A stretch of DNA of 14,004 bases from Gallionella sp. Its GTDB lineage: Bacteria; Pseudomonadota; Gammaproteobacteria; Burkholderiales; Gallionellaceae. The notes below the pieces were generated by a model. It did no database searches. It had not been told where the DNA came from and saw only the letters and a program-made list of their open reading frames with translations. The stretch's first letter is position 1. The number at the start of each line of letters is the position of its first letter. This document shows positions 1 through 7,610 of the stretch, piece by piece. The stretch covers positions 1-14,004 of the forward strand of contig JANYHX010000126.1 in assembly GCA_025362155.1 (NCBI GenBank). Reading direction: 5' to 3'. The position numbers and the translations under genes were made by a program.

Positions 1-137
1 ATAACGGGATTCCCAAAGCATCGTTCCCATTATTCCTCAAGGAATGTGAGTTCAGATTCAACTATGGAACCCCTAAACAACAACTGAAATTATTGAAGGA
101 GTGGGCTGGTATTTAGTGCTAATCTACTTCAGCCCCC
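1..137 (+). mobile_element. Right end of an IS1595-family insertion sequence (partial)
   Basis: The segment holds the 3' end of an IS1595-type transposase gene followed by a short end sequence, about 115-137, which reads GGGGGCTGAAGTAGATTAG on the minus strand. This resembles my recollection of the terminal repeats of the IS1016-like part of the family. The outer boundary is inferred at 136 or 137, directly before an A/T run (138-145) that could be an 8-bp target duplication. The other end of the element lies outside the window, so neither the inverted repeat nor the target duplication can be confirmed. The neighbouring cytochrome-OmpA gene loses its OmpA-like domain at this boundary, which supports an insertion here. 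Confidence 0.7.
3..116 (+). CDS. IS1595-family transposase, C-terminal 37 residues (5' end outside window)
   Basis: Frame 3 is open from the window edge to a TAG stop at 114-116. The peptide contains GIPKASFPLFLKECEFRF followed by N-Y, the conserved tail that follows the DDE-type catalytic core in IS1595/IS1016-like transposases (typical pattern: F-N-G-I-P-K then L-K-E-C-E-x-R-F-N). The enzyme would cut and join the ends of its own element. The catalytic residues lie upstream of the window, so activity cannot be judged. The family call rests on this short but distinctive motif. Confidence 0.8.
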   Translation, partial: NGIPKASFPLFLKECEFRFNYGTPKQQLKLLKEWAGI

Positions 138-190
138 TTTAAAAATTTCTTTGCCGAGCCACTCGTATCGGTAAACCCGATTATTTCCAA
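138..190 (-). pseudogene. Out-of-frame continuation of the OmpA-like domain of the cytochrome gene
   Basis: Read on the minus strand from base 190, the sequence gives LEIIGFTDTSGSAKKF. This matches the beta-strand and T-D motif of OmpA-like peptidoglycan-binding domains (consensus G-x-T-D-x-x-G). It directly continues the upstream protein, which ends its own frame with P-D-R-Y and then stops. One base is missing around 190-192: restoring it gives P-D-R-Y-L-E-I-I-G-F-T-D. The domain stops at the IS end, before the L-S-x-x-R-A helix where the conserved Arg should be. I read this as a frameshifted and truncated relic. A single-base sequencing error could explain the frameshift but not the truncation. 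Confidence 0.65.
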
Positions 191-1080
191 TACCTATCAG
201 GCTGGGTGGTGGCAAATTCCACCACGCCATCCAATTGGACGTTGGCCGTCTTTTTCAGCTTGGCAGCGCCAATACCAAAGTTCGTGCCTTCAATAAGCAC
301 TGGCCTGTCTTCCATCAATATTTTATACGACTCGGAAATGACAACAGGCGCCAAGGGGAGAGTAGGTGCGGGCATGGGTGCTGATGCAACAGCGGGAACA
401 AGTGCAGGAGGTTCGCGGGACAGGTAAGTTGCCAAAGCTTCGATATCGTGGTCGGTCAACCGGGTGGTGATACGCAACATCATGCCGGAGCGATCATTTT
501 CACGCTCTTCGGTTTTAAAGTCGGTTAATTGTTTTACCAGGTATTCCTTGTGCTGACCGCCGATTACCGGGAAAAGGTTATTGTTGAGCGGCTGCCCCTT
601 GCCGTACTCGCCATGGCATTTAACGCAACGGAAGGCACCGGTTCTTTCATTGCCTTGAGTAAATAATTTTTCACCTTCCAGGTAGAGATTCTGCTCTTCA
701 GAGGCTGCTATCGGGGTGCCTTCCATTTGTTTCTGGCTGGCGAAATAAGCTGCGATATCGAATAAATCCTTGAAATTGTCGACGCTCGCAGCCACGTCGC
801 TCATGGTTTCATTATATCGTGCCCCATTCTGGAATTCACGCACTTGCTTCTGAATATAATCCGACCATTGGCCGGCAAGCTTCGGAAAAGTGGGCGCTAC
901 GCTGTTGCCATCCTCGCCGTGGCAACCTTGACACAGGGCGGATTTATCCCTGCCGGCAACAGGATCGCCATTACCGATACGTTGATTGATTTCTGATGGG
1001 CTGTCGCCAGCATAGGCAACTGACGCCGTGAGCAGGGCTACGGTCAAAACGACAAGATGATTTTTGTTGCAGTGCAACAT
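181..1080 (-). CDS. Diheme c4-type cytochrome c with Pro/Ala linker and truncated OmpA-like tail
   Basis: The 299-residue product is a periplasmic electron carrier. A signal peptide covers about residues 1-24 (hydrophobic run VVLTVALLTASVAYA). Two class I cytochrome domains follow, with heme-binding CQGCH at 50-54 and CVKCH at 152-156. Met93 and Met200 or Met201 are the likely axial ligands. After a Pro/Ala-rich linker (about 224-248) comes the first half of an OmpA-like domain (about 258-298, including IEGTNFGIGAAKL and a following L-D-x-V-V-E-F), which stops early because of a frameshift. The start is set at the ATG at 1078-1080, which has AGGAG seven bases upstream and leads straight into the signal peptide. 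A longer reading from 1113 lacks both. The gene lies 83 bases downstream of the RND pump gene on the same strand. The heme domains are intact, so soluble electron transfer may survive even though wall anchoring is lost. The redox partner is unknown. Confidence 0.85.
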   Translation of the reverse strand: MLHCNKNHLVVLTVALLTASVAYAGDSPSEINQRIGNGDPVAGRDKSALCQGCHGEDGNSVAPTFPKLAGQWSDYIQKQVREFQNGARYNETMSDVAASVDNFKDLFDIAAYFASQKQMEGTPIAASEEQNLYLEGEKLFTQGNERTGAFRCVKCHGEYGKGQPLNNNLFPVIGGQHKEYLVKQLTDFKTEERENDRSGMMLRITTRLTDHDIEALATYLSREPPALVPAVASAPMPAPTLPLAPVVISESYKILMEDRPVLIEGTNFGIGAAKLKKTANVQLDGVVEFATTQPDRYWK

Positions 1081-1112
1081 GTATTCTCCTGGCAATACAC
1101 TGGGCTGCCACA

Positions 1113-1141
1113 ATTGTTTCTTATAAGCGTTGCTGCGTCAA
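1113..1141 (-). promoter_or_regulatory. Candidate sigma70 promoter for the cytochrome gene
   Basis: The minus strand shows TTGACG (1141-1136), a 17-base spacer and AACAAT (1118-1113), matching the consensus at 5/6 and 4/6 positions. It sits about 33 bases upstream of the chosen ATG in the gap after the RND gene. The -10 is weak, and read-through from the efflux operon is an equally good explanation because no terminator is visible in the gap. Confidence 0.3.
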
Positions 1142-1163
1142 TTTTATTATGGCGAACAACGTC

Positions 1164-4100
1164 TCATTTTTCTGTCAATTTAAGCGGTCCACTACCCGAG
1201 TAACGATCCAGATAAAGGTAGATTACCGGTGTGATGAAAAGCGTAATTACCTGCGAAAATAACAATCCGCCGACTACCGCAAGCCCCAGCGGCTGGCGCA
1301 ATTCCGCACCTGCACCAAAGCCAATGGCGATAGGCAATGCGCCCATAAGGGCCGCCGTGGTGGTCATCATGATCGGACGGAAACGCAGCAGACACGCGGT
1401 GCGGATTGCTTCATGCGGCGCCATGCCTTCATTACGCTGAGCATTGAGTGCAAAATCTATCATCATGATGGCATTTTTTTTGACAATGCCGATTAGCATC
1501 AGGATGCCGATCATGGCGATGATTGAAAGATCAATATTGAACAACCATAACATTGCCAAGGCGCCAACCGCAGCCGAAGGCAGGCCGGAGAGTATTGTGA
1601 TCGGGTGGATATAACTTTCATACAGCACGCCCAGTAGCACATAGATCACCAGCAGTGCAGCGATGATCAGAATCATCTGGCTGGACTGTGACGACTGAAA
1701 TGCCGCAGCATCGCCCCCGTAACTGGTGAGTATGCTGACCGGTATGTTCAGTTCTCGCTTGAATTGATCGATGCGTTGCGAAGCATCGCCGAGCGCCGCA
1801 CCAGGCGCAAGATTGAATGAGATGGTCAATGCATTGAGCTGCCCGGTGTGATTGATTGAAAGAGGTCCCACTGCGCGCTCCACTGTTGCAACGGCCGATA
1901 ACGGAACCAATGTGCCGCTCTTGGAGCGCACATAAATCTTGCCGAAAGCGTTCTCGTCGGCGCGGTCTTGGACGGGGACTTGCATAATGACCTGATAACT
2001 GTCGCTGGATGTGTAGATTGTTGAGACTTGGCGTTCACCAAAAGCACTGTAAAGCGCGGAACGAATATCGCCAATTTGCACGCCCAGCAGATTCGCCTTG
2101 TCACGATTGATATTAAGGTGCGCTTCCAACCCCTTCATTTGCGAGTCACTGGTGACATCGCGAAAAATGGCTTCCGCTCCCATGCGTGCCATCAAACCGT
2201 CGGCGGCTGCCCGCAAATCCTGGGCATGGACACTGCGCATCACATATTGATAGCGGCTCTTGCTAATGCGTCCGCCCAGCCTCAAATTCTGGATGGGGTT
2301 GATGAACACATTCACGCCGGGAATCGCACGCACTTCGCGACGTAACTCTTCAACCACTTTATCCATAGGCGGACGCTCGCCGCGCGGCTTGAGATTCATA
2401 AACAGGCGTCCGGTGTTGCTGTCGTTGGCATTGACAATCAGTGTATCGACAGCCGGATTGTCGCGGATTACTTTGCCGGTGCGCTGTAGCAAATCAGCCA
2501 TGGCGGGAAAGGAAATGTCCTCGACTGCTTCCACCGTGATCGACGCCTGGCCGATATCCTCATTGGGAAAAAACCCCTTGGGCAAAGCCATGAACAGCGC
2601 GATGGTGACGGCCAACGTTCCGATCGCGATACTCAGCACGGTGCGATTATGCTGCAACGCCCAATCCAGTGCGCGCTCGTAGGATGACAACACTTTTGCG
2701 AAGCCGCGCTCGAACCATGCGGTCCATTTCATGCTCCACCCTGCTGTTTCATGCGCCGCCTGCTGGACAAGATAGCGGCTGGATAGCATCGGGATCAGCG
2801 TGAGCGATACCACTGCCGATACCAGCACGGCGATTCCTACTACACCGGCGAATTCATGGAATAACAGCCCGATTACGCCGGGCATGAAAAAAATCGGAAT
2901 GAACACCGCCACCAGCGAAATGGAAATGGAAATGATGGTAAAGCTCATCTCCTTCGATCCTTGCAACGCGGCCTGCAAGGGCGGCATACCCTTTTCGATG
3001 TGGCGCACAATATTTTCCAGCATCACGATGGCGTCATCCACCACCAGCCCGACCGCAAGGGTAATCGCGAGCAGGGAAATATTGTCCAGGCTGTAACCTA
3101 AGGCGCGCATCAGCGCGATCGTTCCGAGCAGCGAGATCGGCAGCGAAAGTGCCGGAATAAGGGTAGCAGCAGGTTTGCGCAGGAACAGGAAAATCACCAG
3201 CACGACGAGGATGATGGTGATTGTCAGCGTGAACTTTACGTCATGGATTGAATTGCGGATCGATATTGAACGGTCGTTGCGCAACTGTAGCTGAACGGAG
3301 GAGGGCATTTGCGCGGTGAGCCCCGGCATTGCTGCCTTGATCGCATCCACCGTTGCGACGGTGTTGGCGCCCGGTTGGCGTTGCACCGAAAGCGTGATGG
3401 CGCGCTCGCCATTCGTCCAGCTTGCTGTCTTGACCGATTCGACGCTGTCCTCAACTACCGCAACATCAGAGAGCCGTACCGGATTACCGCCCTGGGCGCC
3501 ACTCGGGGCTCCGCTCTGAGCCACAGCCGGCGAGGTGGCCACAATCAGGTTGGCAAATGCAGCAGCGTTGCTTAGCTGCCGGTTAGCCTGAATAGTAAGC
3601 GTCTGGCGGGAGCCGTCCAGCGTGCCGACCGGCGTATTTGCGTTGGCGCTATGTAGCGCTGTGGCAATATCATCAATGGTCAAATTCCGTGCTGCAAGCG
3701 CTGCCGGATCCACCTGTATACGCACTGCATATTTTTTCTGCCCATTGATGTTTACCTGTGCTACGCCGGGAAGTGTAGAGAGGGTCGGTGCAATCAGATT
3801 GCTGGCAAAGCTGTTTAAATCTGAAAGCGACATTGAAGGTGATGTCAGCGAGAGAAAAACAACCGGCGCATCGGCGGGATTAACTTTTTGGTAAGAGGGC
3901 GGCGTGGTCATTTCACTCGGCAACGCACGTTGTGCGCGCAACAAGGCGGCCTGCACATCGATCGCGGCACTATCGATATTGCGATCCTGGTCGAATTCCA
4001 GCGTGATCGAGGTGCTGCCCAGCGTGCTGGTCGAACTAATGACCGACAGGCCAGAGATGAGGGAAAATTGCCGTTCCAGTTGCGTGGCTACCGAAGAGGC

Positions 4101-4277
4101 CATGGTTTCGGGGCTGGCGCCGGGCAGAGAGGCGTTGACCGAGATGGTGGGGGTGTCATAGCTGGGCAACGCTGCAATGGGGATGTCAGTGTAGGCAATA
4201 ATGCCGGCCAATACAGCGGAAGCCGACAACAGCACCGTCATGATCGGGCGGCGGATGCATAATTCTGAGAGGTTCAT
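1164..4277 (-). CDS. RND multidrug efflux permease, MdtB/MdtC-like (HAE1 family)
   Basis: The 1037-residue inner membrane pump would exchange protons for drugs or other amphipathic substrates and pass them to the adaptor encoded just upstream. Length and layout are typical of HAE1 RND proteins: TM1 near residues 12-30, a first large periplasmic domain to about 345, a TM cluster at about 350-500, a second periplasmic domain, and a final TM cluster ending in Y-L-Y-L-D-R-Y. The paired Asp414-Asp415 in TM4 (GLVVDDAIVMLENI) and the Lys in GIVKKNAIMMIDF of TM10 are the proton-relay residues. The early LPGASPETMASSVAT stretch and KVNPADAP are close to MdtB/MdtC. A short Gly/Ser/Ala-rich insert lies at about 249-265. 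The ATG overlaps the adaptor stop as ATGA, implying translational coupling. MdtBC pumps normally pair two permeases, but only one is present, so a homotrimer is likely. The substrate cannot be read from sequence. Confidence 0.93.
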   Translation of the reverse strand: MNLSELCIRRPIMTVLLSASAVLAGIIAYTDIPIAALPSYDTPTISVNASLPGASPETMASSVATQLERQFSLISGLSVISSTSTLGSTSITLEFDQDRNIDSAAIDVQAALLRAQRALPSEMTTPPSYQKVNPADAPVVFLSLTSPSMSLSDLNSFASNLIAPTLSTLPGVAQVNINGQKKYAVRIQVDPAALAARNLTIDDIATALHSANANTPVGTLDGSRQTLTIQANRQLSNAAAFANLIVATSPAVAQSGAPSGAQGGNPVRLSDVAVVEDSVESVKTASWTNGERAITLSVQRQPGANTVATVDAIKAAMPGLTAQMPSSVQLQLRNDRSISIRNSIHDVKFTLTITIILVVLVIFLFLRKPAATLIPALSLPISLLGTIALMRALGYSLDNISLLAITLAVGLVVDDAIVMLENIVRHIEKGMPPLQAALQGSKEMSFTIISISISLVAVFIPIFFMPGVIGLLFHEFAGVVGIAVLVSAVVSLTLIPMLSSRYLVQQAAHETAGWSMKWTAWFERGFAKVLSSYERALDWALQHNRTVLSIAIGTLAVTIALFMALPKGFFPNEDIGQASITVEAVEDISFPAMADLLQRTGKVIRDNPAVDTLIVNANDSNTGRLFMNLKPRGERPPMDKVVEELRREVRAIPGVNVFINPIQNLRLGGRISKSRYQYVMRSVHAQDLRAAADGLMARMGAEAIFRDVTSDSQMKGLEAHLNINRDKANLLGVQIGDIRSALYSAFGERQVSTIYTSSDSYQVIMQVPVQDRADENAFGKIYVRSKSGTLVPLSAVATVERAVGPLSINHTGQLNALTISFNLAPGAALGDASQRIDQFKRELNIPVSILTSYGGDAAAFQSSQSSQMILIIAALLVIYVLLGVLYESYIHPITILSGLPSAAVGALAMLWLFNIDLSIIAMIGILMLIGIVKKNAIMMIDFALNAQRNEGMAPHEAIRTACLLRFRPIMMTTTAALMGALPIAIGFGAGAELRQPLGLAVVGGLLFSQVITLFITPVIYLYLDRYSGSGPLKLTEK

Positions 4278-5611
4278 TGCTGGCTCGTGCGATCGGGTGA
4301 TGCGGAGGCTTTACCTGTTGGCGTGCTTGGTGGGGCAGGTATATCGGGTGTAGCGGGTATGCCGGGTGTAGTGGGTATATTGGGTGTGCCGGATATACCG
4401 GAGGTATTTGCGGCATCTGCGGGCTTGCCGGTTTTCTTGGCGGTCGTTGGGTCTGCCTCAGCTACCACACTACCCGGTCTGAGATTTTGCGCACCTTCCA
4501 CGACTACGCGCGCGCCCAATGCCACGCCATCGACCACCGCCACGCCGTCCTGAATCAAGCGCACATCGACGGGCTGCGATGCTACTTTGTGATCTTCCCC
4601 GATCACATAAAGAAATTTCTTTTCCGGACCTGTCTGCACTGCCTGTGCAGGAACCGTGAGGGCACCGCTCAGTTTAAGCGGCGCCAACGCCACAGTAACA
4701 AACATGCCTGGCCAGAGGCGATGATCTGCGTTGGAAAACTCCGCCTTGAGGCGAATAGTTCCGCTTGCCACATCTACAGTGTTATCGATGAATACCAAAT
4801 GGCCTTTTTTGTTTTTTTGATCGGCTAAATCCAATTTTGCGATGACCGCTACGTCCCCTTTGGCAGAGGCTTGCTGTAAACCTGCAATTTCACGTTCTGG
4901 TAAAGTGAAGGTGACATTAATCGGGTCGATCTGTGTAATGCTGACCAATATTGCGCCGCTTGCGGTCGAGGTGCTACTTGGCTGCACCAGGCTACCCGGA
5001 TATACCCCGATCACACCTGTGCGCCCGGCAATGGGTGCGGTGATTTCATCGAAACTGCGCGCTACCGCGGCCGCTTTTACAGAAGCCAGGTCAATGGCCA
5101 GTTGACTGCGTAAACCTTCGGCAAGCGTCTGTGTCGCATCAAAATCGGCCTGCGATATATATTCCTGCTTCAGTAACCCCCGGTTTCGTTCGAGATTGCG
5201 TTCGGCGTTCATCAGGTCGGAACGATCCTTGACCACCTGTGCTTCGGTTTTGCTGAGATTGGCATCCTCGGTGCGCGTATCCAGTGTGAATAAGCGGTCA
5301 CCTTTATGCACGAATTGTCCTTCTTTAATATGCACGGCTTTGATGGTGGCACTGATCTGTGGACGTACATCAACCGTTTGCAGAGCTGATACTGTGCCGT
5401 TTGCCGTGAGCCTGACTGAAATGTCAGCCTGTGTAAGGCGCGCACTCACCACCTGGATTGCGCTCGCCCCCTTGGCTTTGCCCGTGGCATTTTTGGTCTG
5501 CCATTTCCAGATGCCAGCTGCCAGCGTGGTCAGTGAAATGGCAGCCAGTAAGATAACCCATACACGCCGCTGGGCGCGTGCCGGAGATTTTTTATGAGGT
5601 ATAACTTCCAT
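4274..5611 (-). CDS. Periplasmic adaptor (membrane fusion protein), MdtA/AcrA-like, with Pro-rich tail
   Basis: The 445-residue adaptor would link the RND pump to the outer membrane channel. It has a positively charged N terminus and a TM anchor at about residues 17-35 with no lipobox Cys. The first lipoyl half-motif is near 80-110, a coiled-coil hairpin spans about 115-185 (with LLKQEYISQADFDATQTLAE), and the second lipoyl half is near 188-210 (ITAPIAGRTGVIGV). The beta-barrel includes RLWPGMFVTVAL at 298-309, and a membrane-proximal domain runs to about 385. After residue 400 comes an unusual tail with hexapeptide repeats (N-I-P-T-T-P, G-I-P-A-T-P, D-I-P-A-P-P). The ATG has AGGAG ten bases upstream. 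A 59-base gap separates it from the preceding ABC permease, the only real gap inside the operon. Its stop overlaps the RND start. Confidence 0.92.
   Translation of the reverse strand: MEVIPHKKSPARAQRRVWVILLAAISLTTLAAGIWKWQTKNATGKAKGASAIQVVSARLTQADISVRLTANGTVSALQTVDVRPQISATIKAVHIKEGQFVHKGDRLFTLDTRTEDANLSKTEAQVVKDRSDLMNAERNLERNRGLLKQEYISQADFDATQTLAEGLRSQLAIDLASVKAAAVARSFDEITAPIAGRTGVIGVYPGSLVQPSSTSTASGAILVSITQIDPINVTFTLPEREIAGLQQASAKGDVAVIAKLDLADQKNKKGHLVFIDNTVDVASGTIRLKAEFSNADHRLWPGMFVTVALAPLKLSGALTVPAQAVQTGPEKKFLYVIGEDHKVASQPVDVRLIQDGVAVVDGVALGARVVVEGAQNLRPGSVVAEADPTTAKKTGKPADAANTSGISGTPNIPTTPGIPATPDIPAPPSTPTGKASASPDRTSQQ
4338..4409 (-). repeat. Four imperfect 18-bp tandem units coding a Pro-rich hexapeptide tail
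   Basis: Units lie at 4338-4355, 4356-4373, 4374-4391 and 4392-4409. On the + strand the first two read GGTATATCGGGTGTAGCG and GGTATGCCGGGTGTAGTG. The repeats are in frame within the adaptor gene and encode the pattern x-I-P-x-T/A-P on the minus strand. The unit length is a multiple of three, so copy changes would lengthen or shorten the tail without breaking the gene. Confidence 0.75.
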
Positions 5612-5670
5612 TTAAAAGGTGCTCCTAAAACGATGGGTCCTCTGCTGGCGCGATGAATGGGGGATGCGTA

Positions 5671-6891
5671 TTACTGGTAGCGCAACGCCTCAATCGGATC
5701 AAGTTGCGCGGCTTTTCGCGCCGGATAAAAGCCAAAGAAAATTCCTACTGTTGCTGCCACGCTGAAAGCCACCACCACCGAACTGCCGGAGATAATAACC
5801 ATTGTGCCGGTCAACTCGTTGGCTAACAGTGCGCTGGCTATCCCTAGCAATAGTCCAATGAAACATCCCAGCACCGAAATAATGATGGCTTCCAGCAGGA
5901 ATTGCAGCAGGATGTCTTTTTCGCGCGCGCCGATCGCCATGCGGATACCGATCTCGCGGGTGCGCTCGGTGACCGACACCAGCATGATGTTCATGATGCC
6001 GATACCGCCGACCAGCAGCGATACCGACGCGATGGCGCCCAGCAACAGCGACATGACGCGCGTGCTTTCTGCGGCGGAATCTGCGGCGGCGGTGAGGTTG
6101 CGCAGGAAGAAATCATTCTCCATACCTTCACGTATATGGTGCCGCTGGCGCAACAGTTCGGTCATGGATGCCTCCACCTCCGGCATGATTTCCTGGGTGC
6201 CAGTTTGGACCATCACCATGCGTACCGACCCCGGAAATTGCGCGCCGAACACCTGACGTTGCGCAGTAGTGAGCGGAATGAGGATGGTGTCGTCCTGATC
6301 GCGGCCATCCATGCCTTGACCTTTTGTTGCCAGCGTCCCGAGGACAACAAACGGGCTTTGCCTGATGCGGAAGGTTTTGCCCACCGGGTCTTCGTCGCCG
6401 AATAAATTTTGCGCGGCGGTTTTGCCAATTAATGCGACACGAGTGGCGGAACGGACATCCGAATCAGTGAAGGCTGCCCCGGAAATCACCGGCCACGAAC
6501 GTGCGTCGAGATAACCGGGAGTCGTGCCGATAATAGACGTATTCCAGTTATTGGGCCCATACACGATTTGCGCATTGCCGGGATGTATGGGAGCGACGGC
6601 TTGCACGCCGGGTAGTTCTGCAATTGCATCCGCATCGCTCACCGTCAAGGTGAGATTGCCACCACCACCGGAACGTACCCCGCCTGCCGAAGTGCTGCCG
6701 GAAAGCAATATGAACAAATTGCTACCCATCGCGGCGATAGTTTGTTTGATCGCATATTGCGCGCCCTGCCCGATAGCCATCATCAGCACTACTGCACCGA
6801 CGCCGATTACCATGCCCAGCATGGTAAGCATCGTGCGCAGGCGGTTGGCACCCATCGCACGCCAGGCTTCGCCGAGCATCGCCAATATCAT
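5671..6891 (-). CDS. MacB-type ABC transporter permease (FtsX/MacB_PCD domains, no ATPase domain)
   Basis: The 406-residue inner membrane protein carries the transmembrane half of a MacB transporter. TM1 is at about residues 20-41, a large periplasmic domain covers about 45-275, and three TM segments follow at about 280-304, 330-358 and 368-392, the classic MacB 4-TM topology. The motif GIGIMNIMLVSVTERTREIG near 297-316 and the end motif YPARKAAQLDPIEALRYQ are typical of the FtsX/MacB family. In Escherichia coli MacB the ATPase is fused at the N terminus; here it is a separate gene just upstream, and the two overlap by 4 bases (ATGA). With MacA and TolC it would act as a mechanotransmitter that expels peptides, macrolide-like compounds or siderophore-like compounds from the periplasm. 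Substrate unknown. A Gly-rich run lies at about residues 70-79. Confidence 0.92.
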   Translation of the reverse strand: MILAMLGEAWRAMGANRLRTMLTMLGMVIGVGAVVLMMAIGQGAQYAIKQTIAAMGSNLFILLSGSTSAGGVRSGGGGNLTLTVSDADAIAELPGVQAVAPIHPGNAQIVYGPNNWNTSIIGTTPGYLDARSWPVISGAAFTDSDVRSATRVALIGKTAAQNLFGDEDPVGKTFRIRQSPFVVLGTLATKGQGMDGRDQDDTILIPLTTAQRQVFGAQFPGSVRMVMVQTGTQEIMPEVEASMTELLRQRHHIREGMENDFFLRNLTAAADSAAESTRVMSLLLGAIASVSLLVGGIGIMNIMLVSVTERTREIGIRMAIGAREKDILLQFLLEAIIISVLGCFIGLLLGIASALLANELTGTMVIISGSSVVVAFSVAATVGIFFGFYPARKAAQLDPIEALRYQ

Positions 6892-7610
6892 GCGGTAGCC
6901 TCTTGTCGAGGTGTAACCTGATCGCTAACGATGCGTCCATCAAAAAAATGCACTTTTCGTTGGGCGTGACGGGCGATGTCTTCTTCGTGGGTGACCAGCA
7001 CAATGGTGATGCCTTCGCTGTTCAGCTCTTCGAACAGAGTCATGATTTCTTCGCTGGTATGGCTGTCCAGGTTACCGGTGGGCTCATCTGCCAGTATCAG
7101 GCGCGGGTGGTTGACCAAAGCACGCGCAATCGCAACCCGTTGTTGTTGACCGCCGGATATCTGATTGGGCAAGGAAGCCGTTTTATCTGCAAGCCCTACT
7201 TTAGCGAGCAGTTCCTGGGCGCGCTGCTGGCGTTCTTTATGCTCAATGCCGCAATAAATAAGCGGCAGTGCAACATTATCCAGTAACGTCATACGCGGCA
7301 ATAAATTAAAACCCTGAAACACGAAGCCGATCGTGCGATTGCGCAGCAACGCCAGTTCGTCTTTACTCAGCTCAGCCACGCTGCGCCCATCCAGAATATA
7401 GCGACCGCTAGTGGGCGCATCAAGGCAACCCAGAATATTCATGAAGGTGGATTTCCCAGAACCGGAAGGACCCATGATTGCGACGAATTCTGCGGCAATA
7501 ATGCTGAGATTCACCTCTTTGAGTGCCGGGAATAACCCGGCAGAGGTCTGATAGGACTTGTGCAAGCCTTCTATGCGAATTACAGCGTCGCGCATTGCAG
7601 AGTCGACCAT
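6888..7610 (-). CDS. macB: MacB-type ABC transporter ATPase subunit
   Basis: The 240-residue cytoplasmic ATPase energises the permease encoded directly downstream. It shows Walker A GPSGSGKS (47-54), Q-loop Gln99 in [10 protein letters not shown], signature [15 protein letters not shown] (151-165, with Ile in place of the usual Leu), Walker [10 protein letters not shown] (171-179) with catalytic Glu176, and H-loop His208. This is the MacB/LolD/FtsE subclass. The gene starts at the ATG in TAATG, where the MacA stop and this start share one base, suggesting termination-reinitiation. An alternative Met at residue 6 has no better ribosome site. The stop overlaps the permease start as ATGA. The symbol covers the ATPase half of a split MacB. 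Confidence 0.93.
   Translation of the reverse strand: MVDSAMRDAVIRIEGLHKSYQTSAGLFPALKEVNLSIIAAEFVAIMGPSGSGKSTFMNILGCLDAPTSGRYILDGRSVAELSKDELALLRNRTIGFVFQGFNLLPRMTLLDNVALPLIYCGIEHKERQQRAQELLAKVGLADKTASLPNQISGGQQQRVAIARALVNHPRLILADEPTGNLDSHTSEEIMTLFEELNSEGITIVLVTHEEDIARHAQRKVHFFDGRIVSDQVTPRQEATA

Noticed and set aside
1081..1113. Longer start for the cytochrome gene at 1113
   Set aside because: It adds 11 residues before the signal peptide and would bury the good AGGAG site that serves the ATG at 1078-1080.
4186..4416. Pro/His/Tyr-rich open frame on the minus strand across the adaptor tail
   Set aside because: It is the off-frame shadow of the 18-bp tandem repeats in the adaptor gene and overlaps both real genes.
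5902..6405. Long open frames on the + strand opposite the ABC permease and RND genes
   Set aside because: They are antisense shadows: composition is His/Arg/Asp-skewed, no ribosome sites are visible, and the minus-strand proteins have clear family motifs.
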